A stretch of DNA of 64,000 bases. Source: Nocardioides guangzhouensis. Its GTDB lineage: Bacteria > Actinomycetota > Actinomycetes > Propionibacteriales > Nocardioidaceae. The stretch spans positions 86,550 through 150,549 of the forward strand of contig NZ_SDKM01000008.1 in the NCBI RefSeq assembly GCF_004519545.1, written 5' to 3'. Both the position numbers and the translations under genes were made by a program. Shown here piece by piece: positions 1 to 8,066 of the stretch. Every line of letters starts with the position of its first letter. The stretch's first letter is position 1. Under the pieces are notes generated by a model. The model was not told the origin of the DNA and did not search any database. It was given only the letters and a program-made list of their open reading frames with translations.

Positions 1-886
1 GGTAGCGCTGCCACGCCTTCAGCGCCGACTGGTTGCGGCTGCGCTGCTCGGCGTCGGCGAAGCGGGCCTCCTGCGCGGCGGCAGCCAGGGCCGCGTTCGC
101 GGTGGAGGCCACCTTGGCGGCCCGGACCTGGATGTCCTTGAGCAGCACCTCGGTCTCCGCCGCAGCGTCGTCGGCCTTGCTCCGCAGCTCGGTGGCCTGC
201 TGCGAGAGCACGTCGGCCTCCTTGCGCTCGGCGTCGAGCACCTCGACCGTCATCGACTGGGTCGAGAGCACCTCCTGGGCGGTGATCGCCTCCGCGTAGA
301 TCTGGTTGATCGACTGGTCGGGGTTGGTCAGCACCATGGTCAGGGCGTTGGAGGAGATGCCGTCGGTGTAGTACTCCTCGACCTGCTGGCCCATCACCTC
401 GCCCGCCTCGTCGGCCTGGGCGAGCGCGGCCGCGGCCTCGGTCTCGGCCTTCTCGGCCGCGATCTTCGCCGCCGCGGCGTCCGAGGCCGCCTGCTCGTAG
501 ACCATCGACGCCTTGATGAACTCGGTCCGGGTCCTCGCCGCGCGGGCCTGGAGCTGCGCCACGCTCAGGCCACTGAGGTCCACCGTCGGCGGAGTCGCCT
601 CCGGGACCTTCCCGGCGAGCGCGGAGCCCGCCCCCGCCGCCTGCGCACGGAGCCGGCCAGTCCGGGTGTCGACGTCGTCGACGCCGGCCACCGGCTCGGC
701 CGGGTCGGCTGCGGTCAGCGCCGAGGCGGCCGGGAAGCGGGACGTCGCCGACGTCGCGGCGGGAGCTCCCGGCTGCGAGCTGCCGGACTGTCCGACGGAG
801 AGGACCAGGGCAACCAGCGCGGTCACGGCGGCAGCCTGCAGCGCGCGGCGCGGGGGCGTCGCTCGGTGGCTGGGCCGGGCGTGCAC
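1..886 (-). CDS. Secreted coiled-coil protein, N-terminal part (3' end off window)
   Basis: Reading leftwards from a GTG start, about 295 residues are visible before the window edge; the gene continues outside. An AGGAG lies 8 nt before the GTG, which decides the start. The N-terminus has a basic stretch (PPRRALQ) followed by a hydrophobic run (AVTALVALVLSVGQS), a plausible signal peptide. A Pro/Ala-rich linker follows, then a long Ala/Glu/Gln-rich region with heptad character containing DAAAAKIAAEKAETEA and SQQATELRSKADD. This layout is typical of the coiled-coil half of actinobacterial cell-wall hydrolases (RipA or NlpC/P60 type), but the catalytic domain would lie outside, so the enzyme class is inference. 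No other function can be assigned from what is visible. Confidence 0.8.
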   Translation of the reverse strand, partial: MHARPSHRATPPRRALQAAAVTALVALVLSVGQSGSSQPGAPAATSATSRFPAASALTAADPAEPVAGVDDVDTRTGRLRAQAAGAGSALAGKVPEATPPTVDLSGLSVAQLQARAARTRTEFIKASMVYEQAASDAAAAKIAAEKAETEAAAALAQADEAGEVMGQQVEEYYTDGISSNALTMVLTNPDQSINQIYAEAITAQEVLSTQSMTVEVLDAERKEADVLSQQATELRSKADDAAAETEVLLKDIQVRAAKVASTANAALAAAAQEARFADAEQRSRNQSALKAWQRY

Positions 887-1138
887 AGTCGGACTCCTCG
901 GGGGTGGTGACATGCCGCTGCCCGCAGCCGGGGCCGGGGGAAGCGGCGACTCCACCAAGGAAACGGGTAGTGGCACTCTTCATCACGCCGAATGGGCGGA
1001 GTTGGTGCTACCGGACTAGGCCATTGGTTCGTTCGAGCGCATCCAGTCGCCCGCCCGGACTACGGCTGGTCCCCGACCGACCGACAAACCGGACCATCCG
1101 GATCATCGTGCGGACGCAGCACGGCGTAGGTTCGCCCC

Positions 1139-1492
1139 ATGGACGTCTCGGAGATGGAGGCCTACTGCCTGTCCAGGCCGGGCGCCTGGCCGGACAACCC
1201 GTGGGGGCACGAGCACCCCGTGATCAAGGTCGCGGACAAGATCTTCGCATTCCTCGCGGCCGGGTCGGTCGGCGTGAAGGGCGGCGCCACCCGCGACGTG
1301 GCCGACGAGTGGCTGCAGCGGTATCCCGACGACGCCTCGGTCATGGCCTACATCGGCCGGTCGGGCTGGAACAACCTCGCCCTCCGCGGGGCGATCCCCG
1401 ACGACGAACTGCTGGAGGCGGTGGACGAGTCCTACCGGCTCGTCGTCGCGAAGCTGCCGAAGAAGCATCGGCCGGCGGGCTGGGACAGCTGA
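1139..1492 (+). CDS. MmcQ/YjbR family protein
   Basis: A 117-residue protein with the compact alpha/beta fold pattern of the MmcQ/YjbR (CyaY-like) family: an N-terminal helix with the YCLSRPGAWPDNPWG motif, a central IKVADKIFAFL strand pair, then GRSGWNNLALRG and a C-terminal DESYRLVVAKLPKKHR helix. Members bind DNA or are uncharacterised; no enzymatic activity is established. TAGGTT lies 6 nt before the ATG, so the transcript is probably leaderless; no Shine-Dalgarno sequence is visible. It converges with the DUF1707 gene on its right. Family call is secure, role unknown. Confidence 0.85.
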   Translation: MDVSEMEAYCLSRPGAWPDNPWGHEHPVIKVADKIFAFLAAGSVGVKGGATRDVADEWLQRYPDDASVMAYIGRSGWNNLALRGAIPDDELLEAVDESYRLVVAKLPKKHRPAGWDS

Positions 1493-1526
1493 CTGCGGTC
1501 CCGGCTGGCCGGCGTACGGCGCGGGG

Positions 1527-2132
1527 TCAGCCGCGGTCGTCCCAGCGGCGCCGGTGCGGGCCGCGCTGGTGCCAGTAGGGCTGCCCGGGGCCGAGGAAGC
1601 GCTTCTGGAGCTCGTCGATCGCGAGCGACTTGCGCTCCCGCTTCTCCAGCCGCCGGGTCTCCTGGGCGATGATCTCGTCCCGGTTGAAGGTCACCCGGGC
1701 GAAGTGCAGGCCGGTGACGGCCATGACGATCAGCGGCCACGGGAAGTATGCGCCGGCGAGGACGGACGTGGCCAGCCACACCGCCCAGCAGATCCCGGAG
1801 ACCCCGATGAGGCGCCACAGGGCCTCGCGCCGCATGCTCTCCCAGCGTGCCTCGGCCCGCTGCGGGATGGCCTCCATCGCCCGTGCCGTGCTGGAGATGA
1901 TCGCGGTCGGCACCAGGTCGTCGATCAAGGGCGGCAGGTCACCGAGCACCCGGGCGATGCCGGCGGCGTCCACCCGCTCGTCGAGCTCGTCCCGGTCCAG
2001 ACGGCCCTCGGCGTAGGCATCGGCGAGCACGCGTCGGACCAGGTCCCGGTCGGCGTCCGAGGCCCGCAGGGACGCGTGCGCGCGGTCGCGCGGGTCGGCA
2101 GAGAACTGCTGCCACACGGACGGGGTGGACAT
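1527..2132 (-). CDS. DUF1707 / 2TM domain membrane protein
   Basis: A 201-residue protein. Residues ~15-75 carry the DUF1707 signature (RASDADRDLVRRVLADAY, GRLDRDELDERV), found in many actinobacterial membrane proteins. Two hydrophobic segments (SGICWAVWLATSVL and PWPLIVMAVTGLHF) form the 2TM hairpin, followed by a basic cytoplasmic tail rich in Arg and Lys. The frame is open further upstream into the divergent reductase gene, but TACGAT lies 6 nt before this ATG, so I place a leaderless start here. The divergent gene on the right begins 46 bp away. Function unknown; DUF1707 proteins are often linked to envelope or stress genes. Confidence 0.8.
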   Translation of the reverse strand: MSTPSVWQQFSADPRDRAHASLRASDADRDLVRRVLADAYAEGRLDRDELDERVDAAGIARVLGDLPPLIDDLVPTAIISSTARAMEAIPQRAEARWESMRREALWRLIGVSGICWAVWLATSVLAGAYFPWPLIVMAVTGLHFARVTFNRDEIIAQETRRLEKRERKSLAIDELQKRFLGPGQPYWHQRGPHRRRWDDRG

Positions 2133-2178
2133 GGCGTCATCGTAGGCCGATGCCCCACAAGCAGGGCATGATCGGCAC

Positions 2179-3153
2179 GTGGCCACGACTCTCGAGACCG
2201 ACCTGCTCGTCATCGGCGCCGGCCCCACGGGCCTCTTCAGCGCCTACTACGCCGGCTTCCGCGGCCTTCGCGTGGCCGTGGTGGACTCGCTGCCCGAGCT
2301 CGGCGGGCAGATCACCGCGATGTACCCCGAGAAGGCGATCCTCGACGTCGCCGGGTTCCCGACCGTGAAGGGCCGCGACCTCGTCGCCGGGCTGGTCGAG
2401 CAGGCCGGCACCGCCGACCCGACGTACCTGCTCGGCCGGACCGCCAGCGCGCTGACCTCCGGCCCGGACTCGGTGACCATCGGGCTCGACGACGGCACCG
2501 AGGTGGTCGCCAAGGCGATCCTGATCACCGCCGGCATCGGCAAGTTCAGCCCGCGCCCGCTGCCCGCCGCCGACGGCTGGGAGGGCAGGGGAGTGGAGTT
2601 CTTCGTCCCCAGCTTCGACCCGTACGCCGACAAGGACGTCGTGATCGTCGGCGGCGGCGACAGCGCCTTCGACTGGGCGCTGCACCTCGAGCCGGTGGCA
2701 CGGTCCGTGACGCTGGTGCACCGGCGCGACGCGTTCCGGGCGCACGCCCGCACCGTCGAGCAGGTGCGCGCGTCCTCCGTGGACATCGTGACCCGGGCCG
2801 AGGTGACGGCGCTGCGCGGCAACGGGACCCTCGAGTCGGTGGAGATCACGGTGGAGGGCGAGGCCACGACCCGGCCGGCCCAGGCCGTGGTCGCGGCCCT
2901 GGGCTTCGTCGCCGACCTCGGCGCGATGAAGGAGTGGGGGCTGACCCTCGACAAGCGGCACGTCGTGGTCGACTCCGCGATGCGCACCAACCTGCACCGC
3001 GTGTTCGCGGCAGGGGACATCACGGAGTACCCCGGCAAGGTCCGGCTGATCGCGGTCGGTTTCGGCGAGGCCGCGACCGCGGTCAACAACGCCGCGGTGG
3101 TGATCGACCCCGAGGCCCACGTGTTCCCCGGGCACTCCAGCGAGGGGTCCTGA
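2179..3153 (+). CDS. Ferredoxin--NADP reductase, thioredoxin-reductase-like type
   Basis: A 324-residue flavoprotein that would move electrons between NADPH and ferredoxin. The N-terminal FAD Rossmann motif is VIGAGPTGLFSAYYAGFRG, followed by ELGGQITAMYPEKAI, typical of type-2 FNRs (YumC family). A second nucleotide motif, VIVGGGDSAFDWALHL, binds NADPH, and the C-terminal FAD motif contains VFAAGDITEYPGK. The CxxC redox pair of true thioredoxin reductases is missing, which supports FNR over TrxR. The start is GTG with no clear ribosome binding site; CATGAT 6 nt upstream is a weak leaderless -10. It converges on kstR, 14 bp away. The ferredoxin partner is not in the window. Confidence 0.9.
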   Translation: MATTLETDLLVIGAGPTGLFSAYYAGFRGLRVAVVDSLPELGGQITAMYPEKAILDVAGFPTVKGRDLVAGLVEQAGTADPTYLLGRTASALTSGPDSVTIGLDDGTEVVAKAILITAGIGKFSPRPLPAADGWEGRGVEFFVPSFDPYADKDVVIVGGGDSAFDWALHLEPVARSVTLVHRRDAFRAHARTVEQVRASSVDIVTRAEVTALRGNGTLESVEITVEGEATTRPAQAVVAALGFVADLGAMKEWGLTLDKRHVVVDSAMRTNLHRVFAAGDITEYPGKVRLIAVGFGEAATAVNNAAVVIDPEAHVFPGHSSEGS

Positions 3154-3167
3154 CGCGCGCCGGGACG

Positions 3168-3764
3168 TCAGCGCAGCAGCAGCCGCGCGGCCACGTCGAG
3201 GGACTTCTCCACGTCCCCGGGCGACGTACGGCCGGTGACCCAGCCGACCAGCGCCGCCAGCCAGACGTCTCCGATCACCTTCGCGATCGCCACGTCCTCC
3301 TCGGACGGCTCGGCGCCGGGGTGCATGGCGTCGGTCAGCGCGCTGGTCAGCATCCGGCCGACCCGGTTGATCTCGGTGGAGACGCCGGCGTCGGCGAACA
3401 TGAACGCCCGCACCAGGGCCTCGGTGAGCAGAGGGTCCTGCTTGAGGTACGTCGTGCTCCGGCCGAGGACGTGCATCACCCGCGCATGCGGGGTGTCCCC
3501 GAGTGCCGGCGACCCGGCGAGCTCGGCCTGGGACTGCTCGAACTCGCGCGCGAGTGCGGAGACCAGCAGGTGCACCTTGGACGGGAAGTAGCGGTAGAGC
3601 GTGCCCAGCGCCACGTCGGCGCGCTCGGCCACCGCGCGCATCTGGACCGCGTCGAAGCCGCCCTCGGAGGCGAGGGCGATGGTGGCGTCGAGGATCCGGC
3701 GGTGGCGGTCGCGCTGGGCCTCGGACCCGAGCGCCTCCTGGGTGAGCGAGCTGGTGGCCTCCAC
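3168..3764 (-). CDS. kstR: KstR-type TetR family regulator
   Basis: A 198-residue TetR repressor. The HTH region (SEGGFDAVQMRAVAERADVA then GTLYRYFPSKVHLLVSAL) matches from memory the mycobacterial KstR recognition helix region closely, and the C-terminal half keeps the KstR-like blocks PLLTEALVRAFMFADA and IGDVWLAALVGWVTGR. KstR represses sterol and fatty-acid catabolism and is released by a sterol-derived acyl-CoA ligand (family knowledge). The start is GTG, 6 nt after TAGGGT, so probably leaderless. A KstR-like palindrome lies between this gene and the divergent glycosyltransferase, which argues for control of both. No sterol ring-degradation genes are in the window, so the regulon here looks unusual. 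Confidence 0.8.
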   Translation of the reverse strand: MEATSSLTQEALGSEAQRDRHRRILDATIALASEGGFDAVQMRAVAERADVALGTLYRYFPSKVHLLVSALAREFEQSQAELAGSPALGDTPHARVMHVLGRSTTYLKQDPLLTEALVRAFMFADAGVSTEINRVGRMLTSALTDAMHPGAEPSEEDVAIAKVIGDVWLAALVGWVTGRTSPGDVEKSLDVAARLLLR

Positions 3765-3794
3765 GTCGCCACCCTAGCCAGTGGCGGACGCAAC

Positions 3795-3808
3795 AGGAAC
3801 ACGTTCCA
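3795..3808. promoter_or_regulatory. KstR-like operator, site 1
   Basis: The sequence AGGAACACGTTCCA is a near-perfect palindrome fitting the KstR consensus TnnAACnnGTTnnA except the first base. It lies in the divergent region between kstR and the glycosyltransferase cassette. Ten bases separate it from TAGCCT (3819-3824), the likely -10 box of the cassette, so it covers the -35 area; the kstR -10 (TAGGGT, 3771-3776) is on the other side. One protein bound here could block both promoters. The second copy of the motif lies at 9332-9345. Confidence 0.7.
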
Positions 3809-3831
3809 GTCCCGCGTGTAGCCTTCTCGCC

Positions 3832-5100
3832 ATGCGCGTCGCACTGCTGTCCTACCGCAGCAAGCCGCACTGCGGCGGCCAGGGGGTCTATGTCCGCCAC
3901 CTCAGCCGGGAGCTCACCGCGCTGGGCCACGAGGTCGAGGTGTTCTCCGGCCAGCCGTACCCCGAGCTCGATCCCGGCGTCCGGCTCACGAAGGTGCCCA
4001 GCCTCGACCTCTACCGCGAGCCCGACCCGTTCCGCACCCCGCACTGGCGCGAGATCCGCGACCTCGTCGACGTCGAGGAGGTCCTCACCATGTGGACCGC
4101 GGGATTCCCGGAGCCGAAGACGTTCAGCAAGCGCGTCGCGAAGGTGCTCCGCCCGCGCCTCGACGACTTCGACGTGGTCCACGACAACCAGGTCCTCGGC
4201 TACGGGATCCTCGACATCCGCGAGGCCGGTCTGCCGCTGGTGACCACGCTGCACCACCCGATCACGTTCGACCGGCGCGTGGACCTCGCCGCCGCCGCGA
4301 CGTGGCGCAAGCGGCTGACCCTCCGCCGCTGGTACGGCTTCCTCCGCATGCAGGGCAAGGTGGCACGGCAGGCGACCCGGATCCTCACCCCGTCAGAGTC
4401 CTCGGCCCGCGACATCGTGCTCGACTTCGGCGTCGACCCCGAGAGGATCCAGGTGATCCCGCTGGGCGTCGACGACGTGTTCGTGCCACCCACCGAGCCG
4501 CGGGTACCCGGGCGGATCGTCGCGATGGCGAGCGCGGACGCACCGATCAAGGGCGTCTCCACGCTGCTCGAGGCGTTCGCCAAGCTGCGCACCGAGCGGG
4601 ACGTCGAGCTGCTGCTGGTGACCCGTCCGCAGCCCGGCGGCCGGACCGAGAAGCTGATCGAGAGCCTCGGCCTCGCGGACTCGGTCCGCTTCGTGCACGG
4701 GATCACCGACGCCGACCTGGTGGAGGTCATGGGCTCCGCGGAGCTGGCCTGCGTGCCGTCGCTCTACGAGGGCTTCTCGCTGCCGACTGCCGAGCTGATG
4801 GCCTGCGAGACCCCGCTGGTGGTCAGCCGGGCCGGCGCGATCCCCGAGGTGGTCGGTCCCGACGGCCTGTGCGCCGACCTGGTCGAGCCCGGCAACGTGG
4901 ACCAGCTCAAGGACGCGATCGCGGCGCTCCTCGACGACCCGGAGCGCCGGGCCGCCCTCGGCCGCGCCGGCCGCCAGCGGGTGCTGGAGCGCTTCAGCTG
5001 GCGAGCGGTCGCCCGCACCACCGCCGCGGCGTACGACGACGTGATCAGGCAGGCGCGCGGCGAGCGCGCCCCGGCAGGAACCGAGGACGACCCGTGCTGA
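3832..5100 (+). CDS. Family 4 glycosyltransferase
   Basis: A 422-residue GT-B fold glycosyltransferase of the GT4 type. The N-terminal half has SYRSKPHCGGQGVYVRHLS, the glycine-rich acceptor-side motif of retaining GT4 enzymes; the C-terminal half has the nucleotide-sugar site with the E-x7-E motif in YEGFSLPTAELMACETPLVV. I choose the ATG because TAGCCT lies 7 nt upstream (leaderless) and the family alignment begins at MRVALLSY. It overlaps the following methyltransferase by 7 nt and opens a three-gene operon behind a KstR-like operator. The sugar donor and acceptor are unknown; the neighbours suggest a lipid or isoprenoid-linked product (inference). Confidence 0.88.
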   Translation: MRVALLSYRSKPHCGGQGVYVRHLSRELTALGHEVEVFSGQPYPELDPGVRLTKVPSLDLYREPDPFRTPHWREIRDLVDVEEVLTMWTAGFPEPKTFSKRVAKVLRPRLDDFDVVHDNQVLGYGILDIREAGLPLVTTLHHPITFDRRVDLAAAATWRKRLTLRRWYGFLRMQGKVARQATRILTPSESSARDIVLDFGVDPERIQVIPLGVDDVFVPPTEPRVPGRIVAMASADAPIKGVSTLLEAFAKLRTERDVELLLVTRPQPGGRTEKLIESLGLADSVRFVHGITDADLVEVMGSAELACVPSLYEGFSLPTAELMACETPLVVSRAGAIPEVVGPDGLCADLVEPGNVDQLKDAIAALLDDPERRAALGRAGRQRVLERFSWRAVARTTAAAYDDVIRQARGERAPAGTEDDPC

Positions 5101-5813
5101 CCGTTGACTTCGACCGCCTCGGGCTCCAGCCCGGGGAGCGGGTGCTGGACATGGGCTGCGGAGCCGGCCGACACGCGTTCGAGATGTACCGCCGCGGCGC
5201 GGACGTGATCGCCTTCGACCAGGACGCCGACGAGCTGTCCGGCGTCCGTGAGCTCTTCGTCGCCATGCAGGAGGCCGGCGAGGTCCCCGACGGCGCCGAG
5301 GCCGACGTGAAGGAGGGCGACGCGCTGGCACTGCCGTTCGCCGACGGCGAGTTCGACCGGGTGGTGGCGGCCGAGGTGCTCGAGCACATCCCCGCCGACC
5401 TCCAGGCCATCGACGAGCTGGTCCGGGTCCTCCGCCCGGGCGGCACGCTGGCCGTCACCGTGCCCCGGTGGTTCCCGGAGCTGGTGTGCTGGAAGCTGTC
5501 GGACGACTACCACAACACGCCGGGCGGCCACATCCGGATCTACTCGGACAAGGAGCTGATCGGGAAGGTCACCAACGCCGGGCTGGTCTTCGAGGGCAAG
5601 GACCACGCGCACGGCCTGCACACGCCGTACTGGTGGCTCAAGTGCGCGGTCGGAGTGAAGAACGACGACCATCCGCTGGTGAGGGCCTACCACCGGCTCC
5701 TGGTCTGGGACATCATGAAGCGGCCCCGCGCCACCCGTGCCGCCGAGGCGGTGCTCGACCCGCTGGTCGGCAAGAGCATGGTGCTCTACTTCCGGAAGCC
5801 CGATGCCGGCTGA
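5094..5813 (+). CDS. Class I SAM-dependent methyltransferase
   Basis: A 239-residue methyltransferase with the SAM-binding motif VLDMGCGAGRHAFEM near the N-terminus, an acidic motif II (VIAFDQDADEL), and AAEVLEHIPADLQAIDELVR plus LRPGGTLAVTVPRW as motifs post-I to III. The GTG start overlaps the end of the glycosyltransferase and has GAGGA upstream; the gene end overlaps the next start by 11 nt, so translation is probably coupled across all three. The C-terminal part (HTPYWWLKC) is not a feature I can assign. The substrate is likely the glycosylated or prenylated product of the cassette, but this is inference. Confidence 0.87.
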   Translation: MLTVDFDRLGLQPGERVLDMGCGAGRHAFEMYRRGADVIAFDQDADELSGVRELFVAMQEAGEVPDGAEADVKEGDALALPFADGEFDRVVAAEVLEHIPADLQAIDELVRVLRPGGTLAVTVPRWFPELVCWKLSDDYHNTPGGHIRIYSDKELIGKVTNAGLVFEGKDHAHGLHTPYWWLKCAVGVKNDDHPLVRAYHRLLVWDIMKRPRATRAAEAVLDPLVGKSMVLYFRKPDAG

Positions 5814-6897
5814 GGTCCCCGCCCTCCCCGGGCTGCTGAGTGCCGAGCAGGTCGCCGAGACGGCGGCCTCGATCGCCGCGATGCAGGAGCCGGACGGCGC
5901 GGTGCCGTGGACCCCCGGCCAGCACACCGATGCCTGGAACCACGTCGAGGCGGCGATGGCGCTGCTGGTGGGCGGCGAGGTGGCCGCGGCCGAGCGTGCC
6001 TACGCGTGGTGCCTGGCCACCCAGAGATCCGACGGGTCGTGGCCGATGAAGCTGGTGGCCGGGACGGTCGAGGACGCCAGCGGCGAGACCAACATGGCGG
6101 CGTACCTCGCCGTGGGTGCCTGGCACCACTGGCTGGTACGCCGCGACGAGGCGTTCGTGACGCGGGCCTGGCCCGCGGTCCGCCGGGCGCTGGACTGGGT
6201 GGTCTCCCTCCAGCTCCCGTTCGGGGGTATCGCCTGGTCGCAGGAGTGGGCCGACTCCCGCCCCGGGCGGGTCAACGAGGAGGCGCTGCTGGCCGGGTCC
6301 TCGAGCATCTACCAGTCGCTGCGTGCCGGGGTCGCGCTCGCGGATCTGGTCGACGAGCCGCAGCCCGAGTGGGAGCTCGCCGGCGGCCGGCTCGGCCACG
6401 CGCTGCGTGAGCACCCGGACCTGTTCCTCGACAAGTCCGAGTTCTCGATGGACTGGTACTACCCGGTCCTCGGCGGCGCGGTCCGCGGCGAGGACGCCCA
6501 CGCCCTGCTGGAGGGCCGGTGGGACACGTTCGTGGTGGACGGCCTGGGGATCCGCTGCGTCGCCCCGAACCCCTGGGTCACCGGCGCCGAGACCTGCGAG
6601 CTGGCCCTCGCGCTCGACGCGGTCGGCGACCGCCGGCGGGCGCTGCGACTGCTGTCGGACATGCAGCACCTGCGCGGCGAGGGCGGCGGCTACTGGACCG
6701 GCTACGTCTTCCCCGACGACGTGAACTGGCCGGCCGAGCACACGACGTACACCGCGGCCGCCGTGCTGCTGGCCGTCGACGCCCTCAGCCGCACCACGCC
6801 GGGCTCCGGGATCATGCGCGGGGAGAGCCTGGCCTCCCACTTCGGCGAGCTCGCGCTGGAGTGCGGTTGCCCCTCCGGGGCCACCGTCCGCTCCTGA
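5803..6897 (+). CDS. Prenyltransferase/squalene-cyclase-like alpha-alpha toroid protein
   Basis: A 364-residue protein built of repeated helical hairpins, of the type usually labelled prenyltransferase or squalene oxidase repeat. Internal QW-like blocks are seen (MQEPDGAVPW, ATQRSDGSWPMK, MQHLRGEGGGYWTGY), each a Gln-x-x-Asp/Gly-Gly-x-Trp-like turn. The class-II cyclase DxDD motif is not evident, so cyclisation is doubtful; an (alpha/alpha)6 glycoside hydrolase-like role is an alternative. The ATG start lies inside the end of the methyltransferase gene. It is the last gene of the KstR-facing cassette; a small membrane protein follows after 95 bp. Confidence 0.7.
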   Translation: MPAEVPALPGLLSAEQVAETAASIAAMQEPDGAVPWTPGQHTDAWNHVEAAMALLVGGEVAAAERAYAWCLATQRSDGSWPMKLVAGTVEDASGETNMAAYLAVGAWHHWLVRRDEAFVTRAWPAVRRALDWVVSLQLPFGGIAWSQEWADSRPGRVNEEALLAGSSSIYQSLRAGVALADLVDEPQPEWELAGGRLGHALREHPDLFLDKSEFSMDWYYPVLGGAVRGEDAHALLEGRWDTFVVDGLGIRCVAPNPWVTGAETCELALALDAVGDRRRALRLLSDMQHLRGEGGGYWTGYVFPDDVNWPAEHTTYTAAAVLLAVDALSRTTPGSGIMRGESLASHFGELALECGCPSGATVRS

Positions 6898-6992
6898 CGG
6901 GTCCGTCGACCTGCACGCGCGGCACCTCGGGCTCTACCGGGCTGCCCGACGGACGGCAAGCATGGAAGCAGACCCGGAAGGGAGGCACCGTC

Positions 6993-7364
6993 ATGCAGTG
7001 GGACCTGGGCCTCGAGGGGATGGCCGTGCTCGGCGTGATCTCGCTGGGCTTCGGCGTGCTCGGCGGGCTGCTCGTCGGGGACGGCTGGGCCCGCCGGCTG
7101 TGGGCGGCCGCGGTGACCGCCGTGGCGTGCTTCGGCGTCGGCCTGCTGACCAGTGAGTGGCTGTTCGGCTGGGCGACCGAGGACGAGCTCCAGCCCAACG
7201 TCGACGGACTGTCCCGCGACGAGGTGCTGCTGTCCAGCCTGTTCACCACGGTCCTGGTCGTGCTGGCAGTGCGCTACCTCGCGCGCCGGGCGCAGCAGCC
7301 GATGGCGCCGGGTGGCCGGCACCTGGTCGGGCGTCATCGCGGGCACCCCACCGGCCACGCGTGA
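6993..7364 (+). CDS. Small three-helix membrane protein
   Basis: A 123-residue protein with hydrophobic segments at about residues 9-28 (GMAVLGVISLGFGVLGGLLV), 33-52 (LWAAAVTAVACFGVGLLTS) and 85-101 (LLSSLFTTVLVVLAVRYL). A loop rich in acidic residues (ATEDELQPNVDG) lies between the second and third segments, and the tail is basic. GGAGG sits 9 nt before the ATG, giving a firm start. I do not recognise a family. It follows the glycosyltransferase cassette and converges with a methyltransferase; whether it belongs to the cassette is unclear because of the 95-bp gap and its own ribosome binding site. Confidence 0.65.
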   Translation: MQWDLGLEGMAVLGVISLGFGVLGGLLVGDGWARRLWAAAVTAVACFGVGLLTSEWLFGWATEDELQPNVDGLSRDEVLLSSLFTTVLVVLAVRYLARRAQQPMAPGGRHLVGRHRGHPTGHA

Positions 7365-7376
7365 CCCCACGGCACC

Positions 7377-8066
7377 TCAGGGCGCGGTGAGCGAGGGGTC
7401 CCACGGGACCGGGTCACCGGCGGTGCCGCGCACCCGGCGCAGGACCCGCACCGAGCCGAGCGCCTCGACCTCCTCGAAGTCGCCGGAGGCGAGCGCCTGC
7501 AGGAACACGAGGTACGGCGGGCGGCCGCCGTCGGCCGGGTCGGGGAACACGTCGTGGATCACCAGCAGCCCTCCAGTGACCAGCCACGGCGCCCAGCCGG
7601 TGTAGTCGTTGCGGGCATGCACCTCGGCGTGCCCGCCGTCGATGAACACCATCGACACGGGAGTGCGCCACAGCCCGGAGACCGTCGTCGAACGGCCGAC
7701 CACAGCCACCACCTGCTCCTCCAGGCCGGCCGCCGCGATGGTCGCCCGGAACGTCGGGAGCGAGTCCATCAGCCCGGTGTCGTCGACGACCAGCGAGGTG
7801 TCGTGGTGCTCCCAGCCGGCCTGGTTCTCCTCCGACCCGCGGTGGTGGTCGACGGTGAGGACGGTGCCGCCGACCTCGCGGGCCGCGGCGCCGAGGTAGA
7901 TCGCGGACTTGCCGCAGTAGGTCCCGATCTCGAGCACCGGTCCGTGCGGCAGCCGCTCCCGGGCCACCCGGTGCAGCAGGAGCCCCTCGTCCTCGGGCAT
8001 GAACCCCTTGGCCGCCCGAGCGTGCGCCAGCAGGTCGGCCGGCATCCCGGCCGGGTCGGTGGTCAC
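7377..8066 (-). CDS. Class I SAM-dependent methyltransferase (CmcI-like)
   Basis: A 229-residue methyltransferase of the Methyltransf_24 type: motif I is VLEIGTYCGKSAIYLGAAA, followed by TVDHHRGSEENQAGWE, and VSMVFIDGGHAEVHARNDY carries the acidic motif of this group. The GTG start overlaps the stop of the upstream esterase by 4 nt (GTGA), so the two are translationally coupled and belong to one operon. Because the esterase lies behind a KstR-like operator, this methyltransferase would be under the same control. The substrate is unknown. Confidence 0.82.
   Translation of the reverse strand: MTTDPAGMPADLLAHARAAKGFMPEDEGLLLHRVARERLPHGPVLEIGTYCGKSAIYLGAAAREVGGTVLTVDHHRGSEENQAGWEHHDTSLVVDDTGLMDSLPTFRATIAAAGLEEQVVAVVGRSTTVSGLWRTPVSMVFIDGGHAEVHARNDYTGWAPWLVTGGLLVIHDVFPDPADGGRPPYLVFLQALASGDFEEVEALGSVRVLRRVRGTAGDPVPWDPSLTAP

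Noticed and set aside
887..1138. Possible c-di-AMP (ydaO-type) riboswitch before the coiled-coil secreted protein gene.
   Set aside because: Cell-wall hydrolase genes often have one, and a GGTGG/CCACC stem is present, but the conserved riboswitch core motifs are not recognisable.
2137..4257. A 706-codon minus-strand frame across the reductase, kstR and the glycosyltransferase.
   Set aside because: It conflicts with three well-supported genes and has no recognisable domain.
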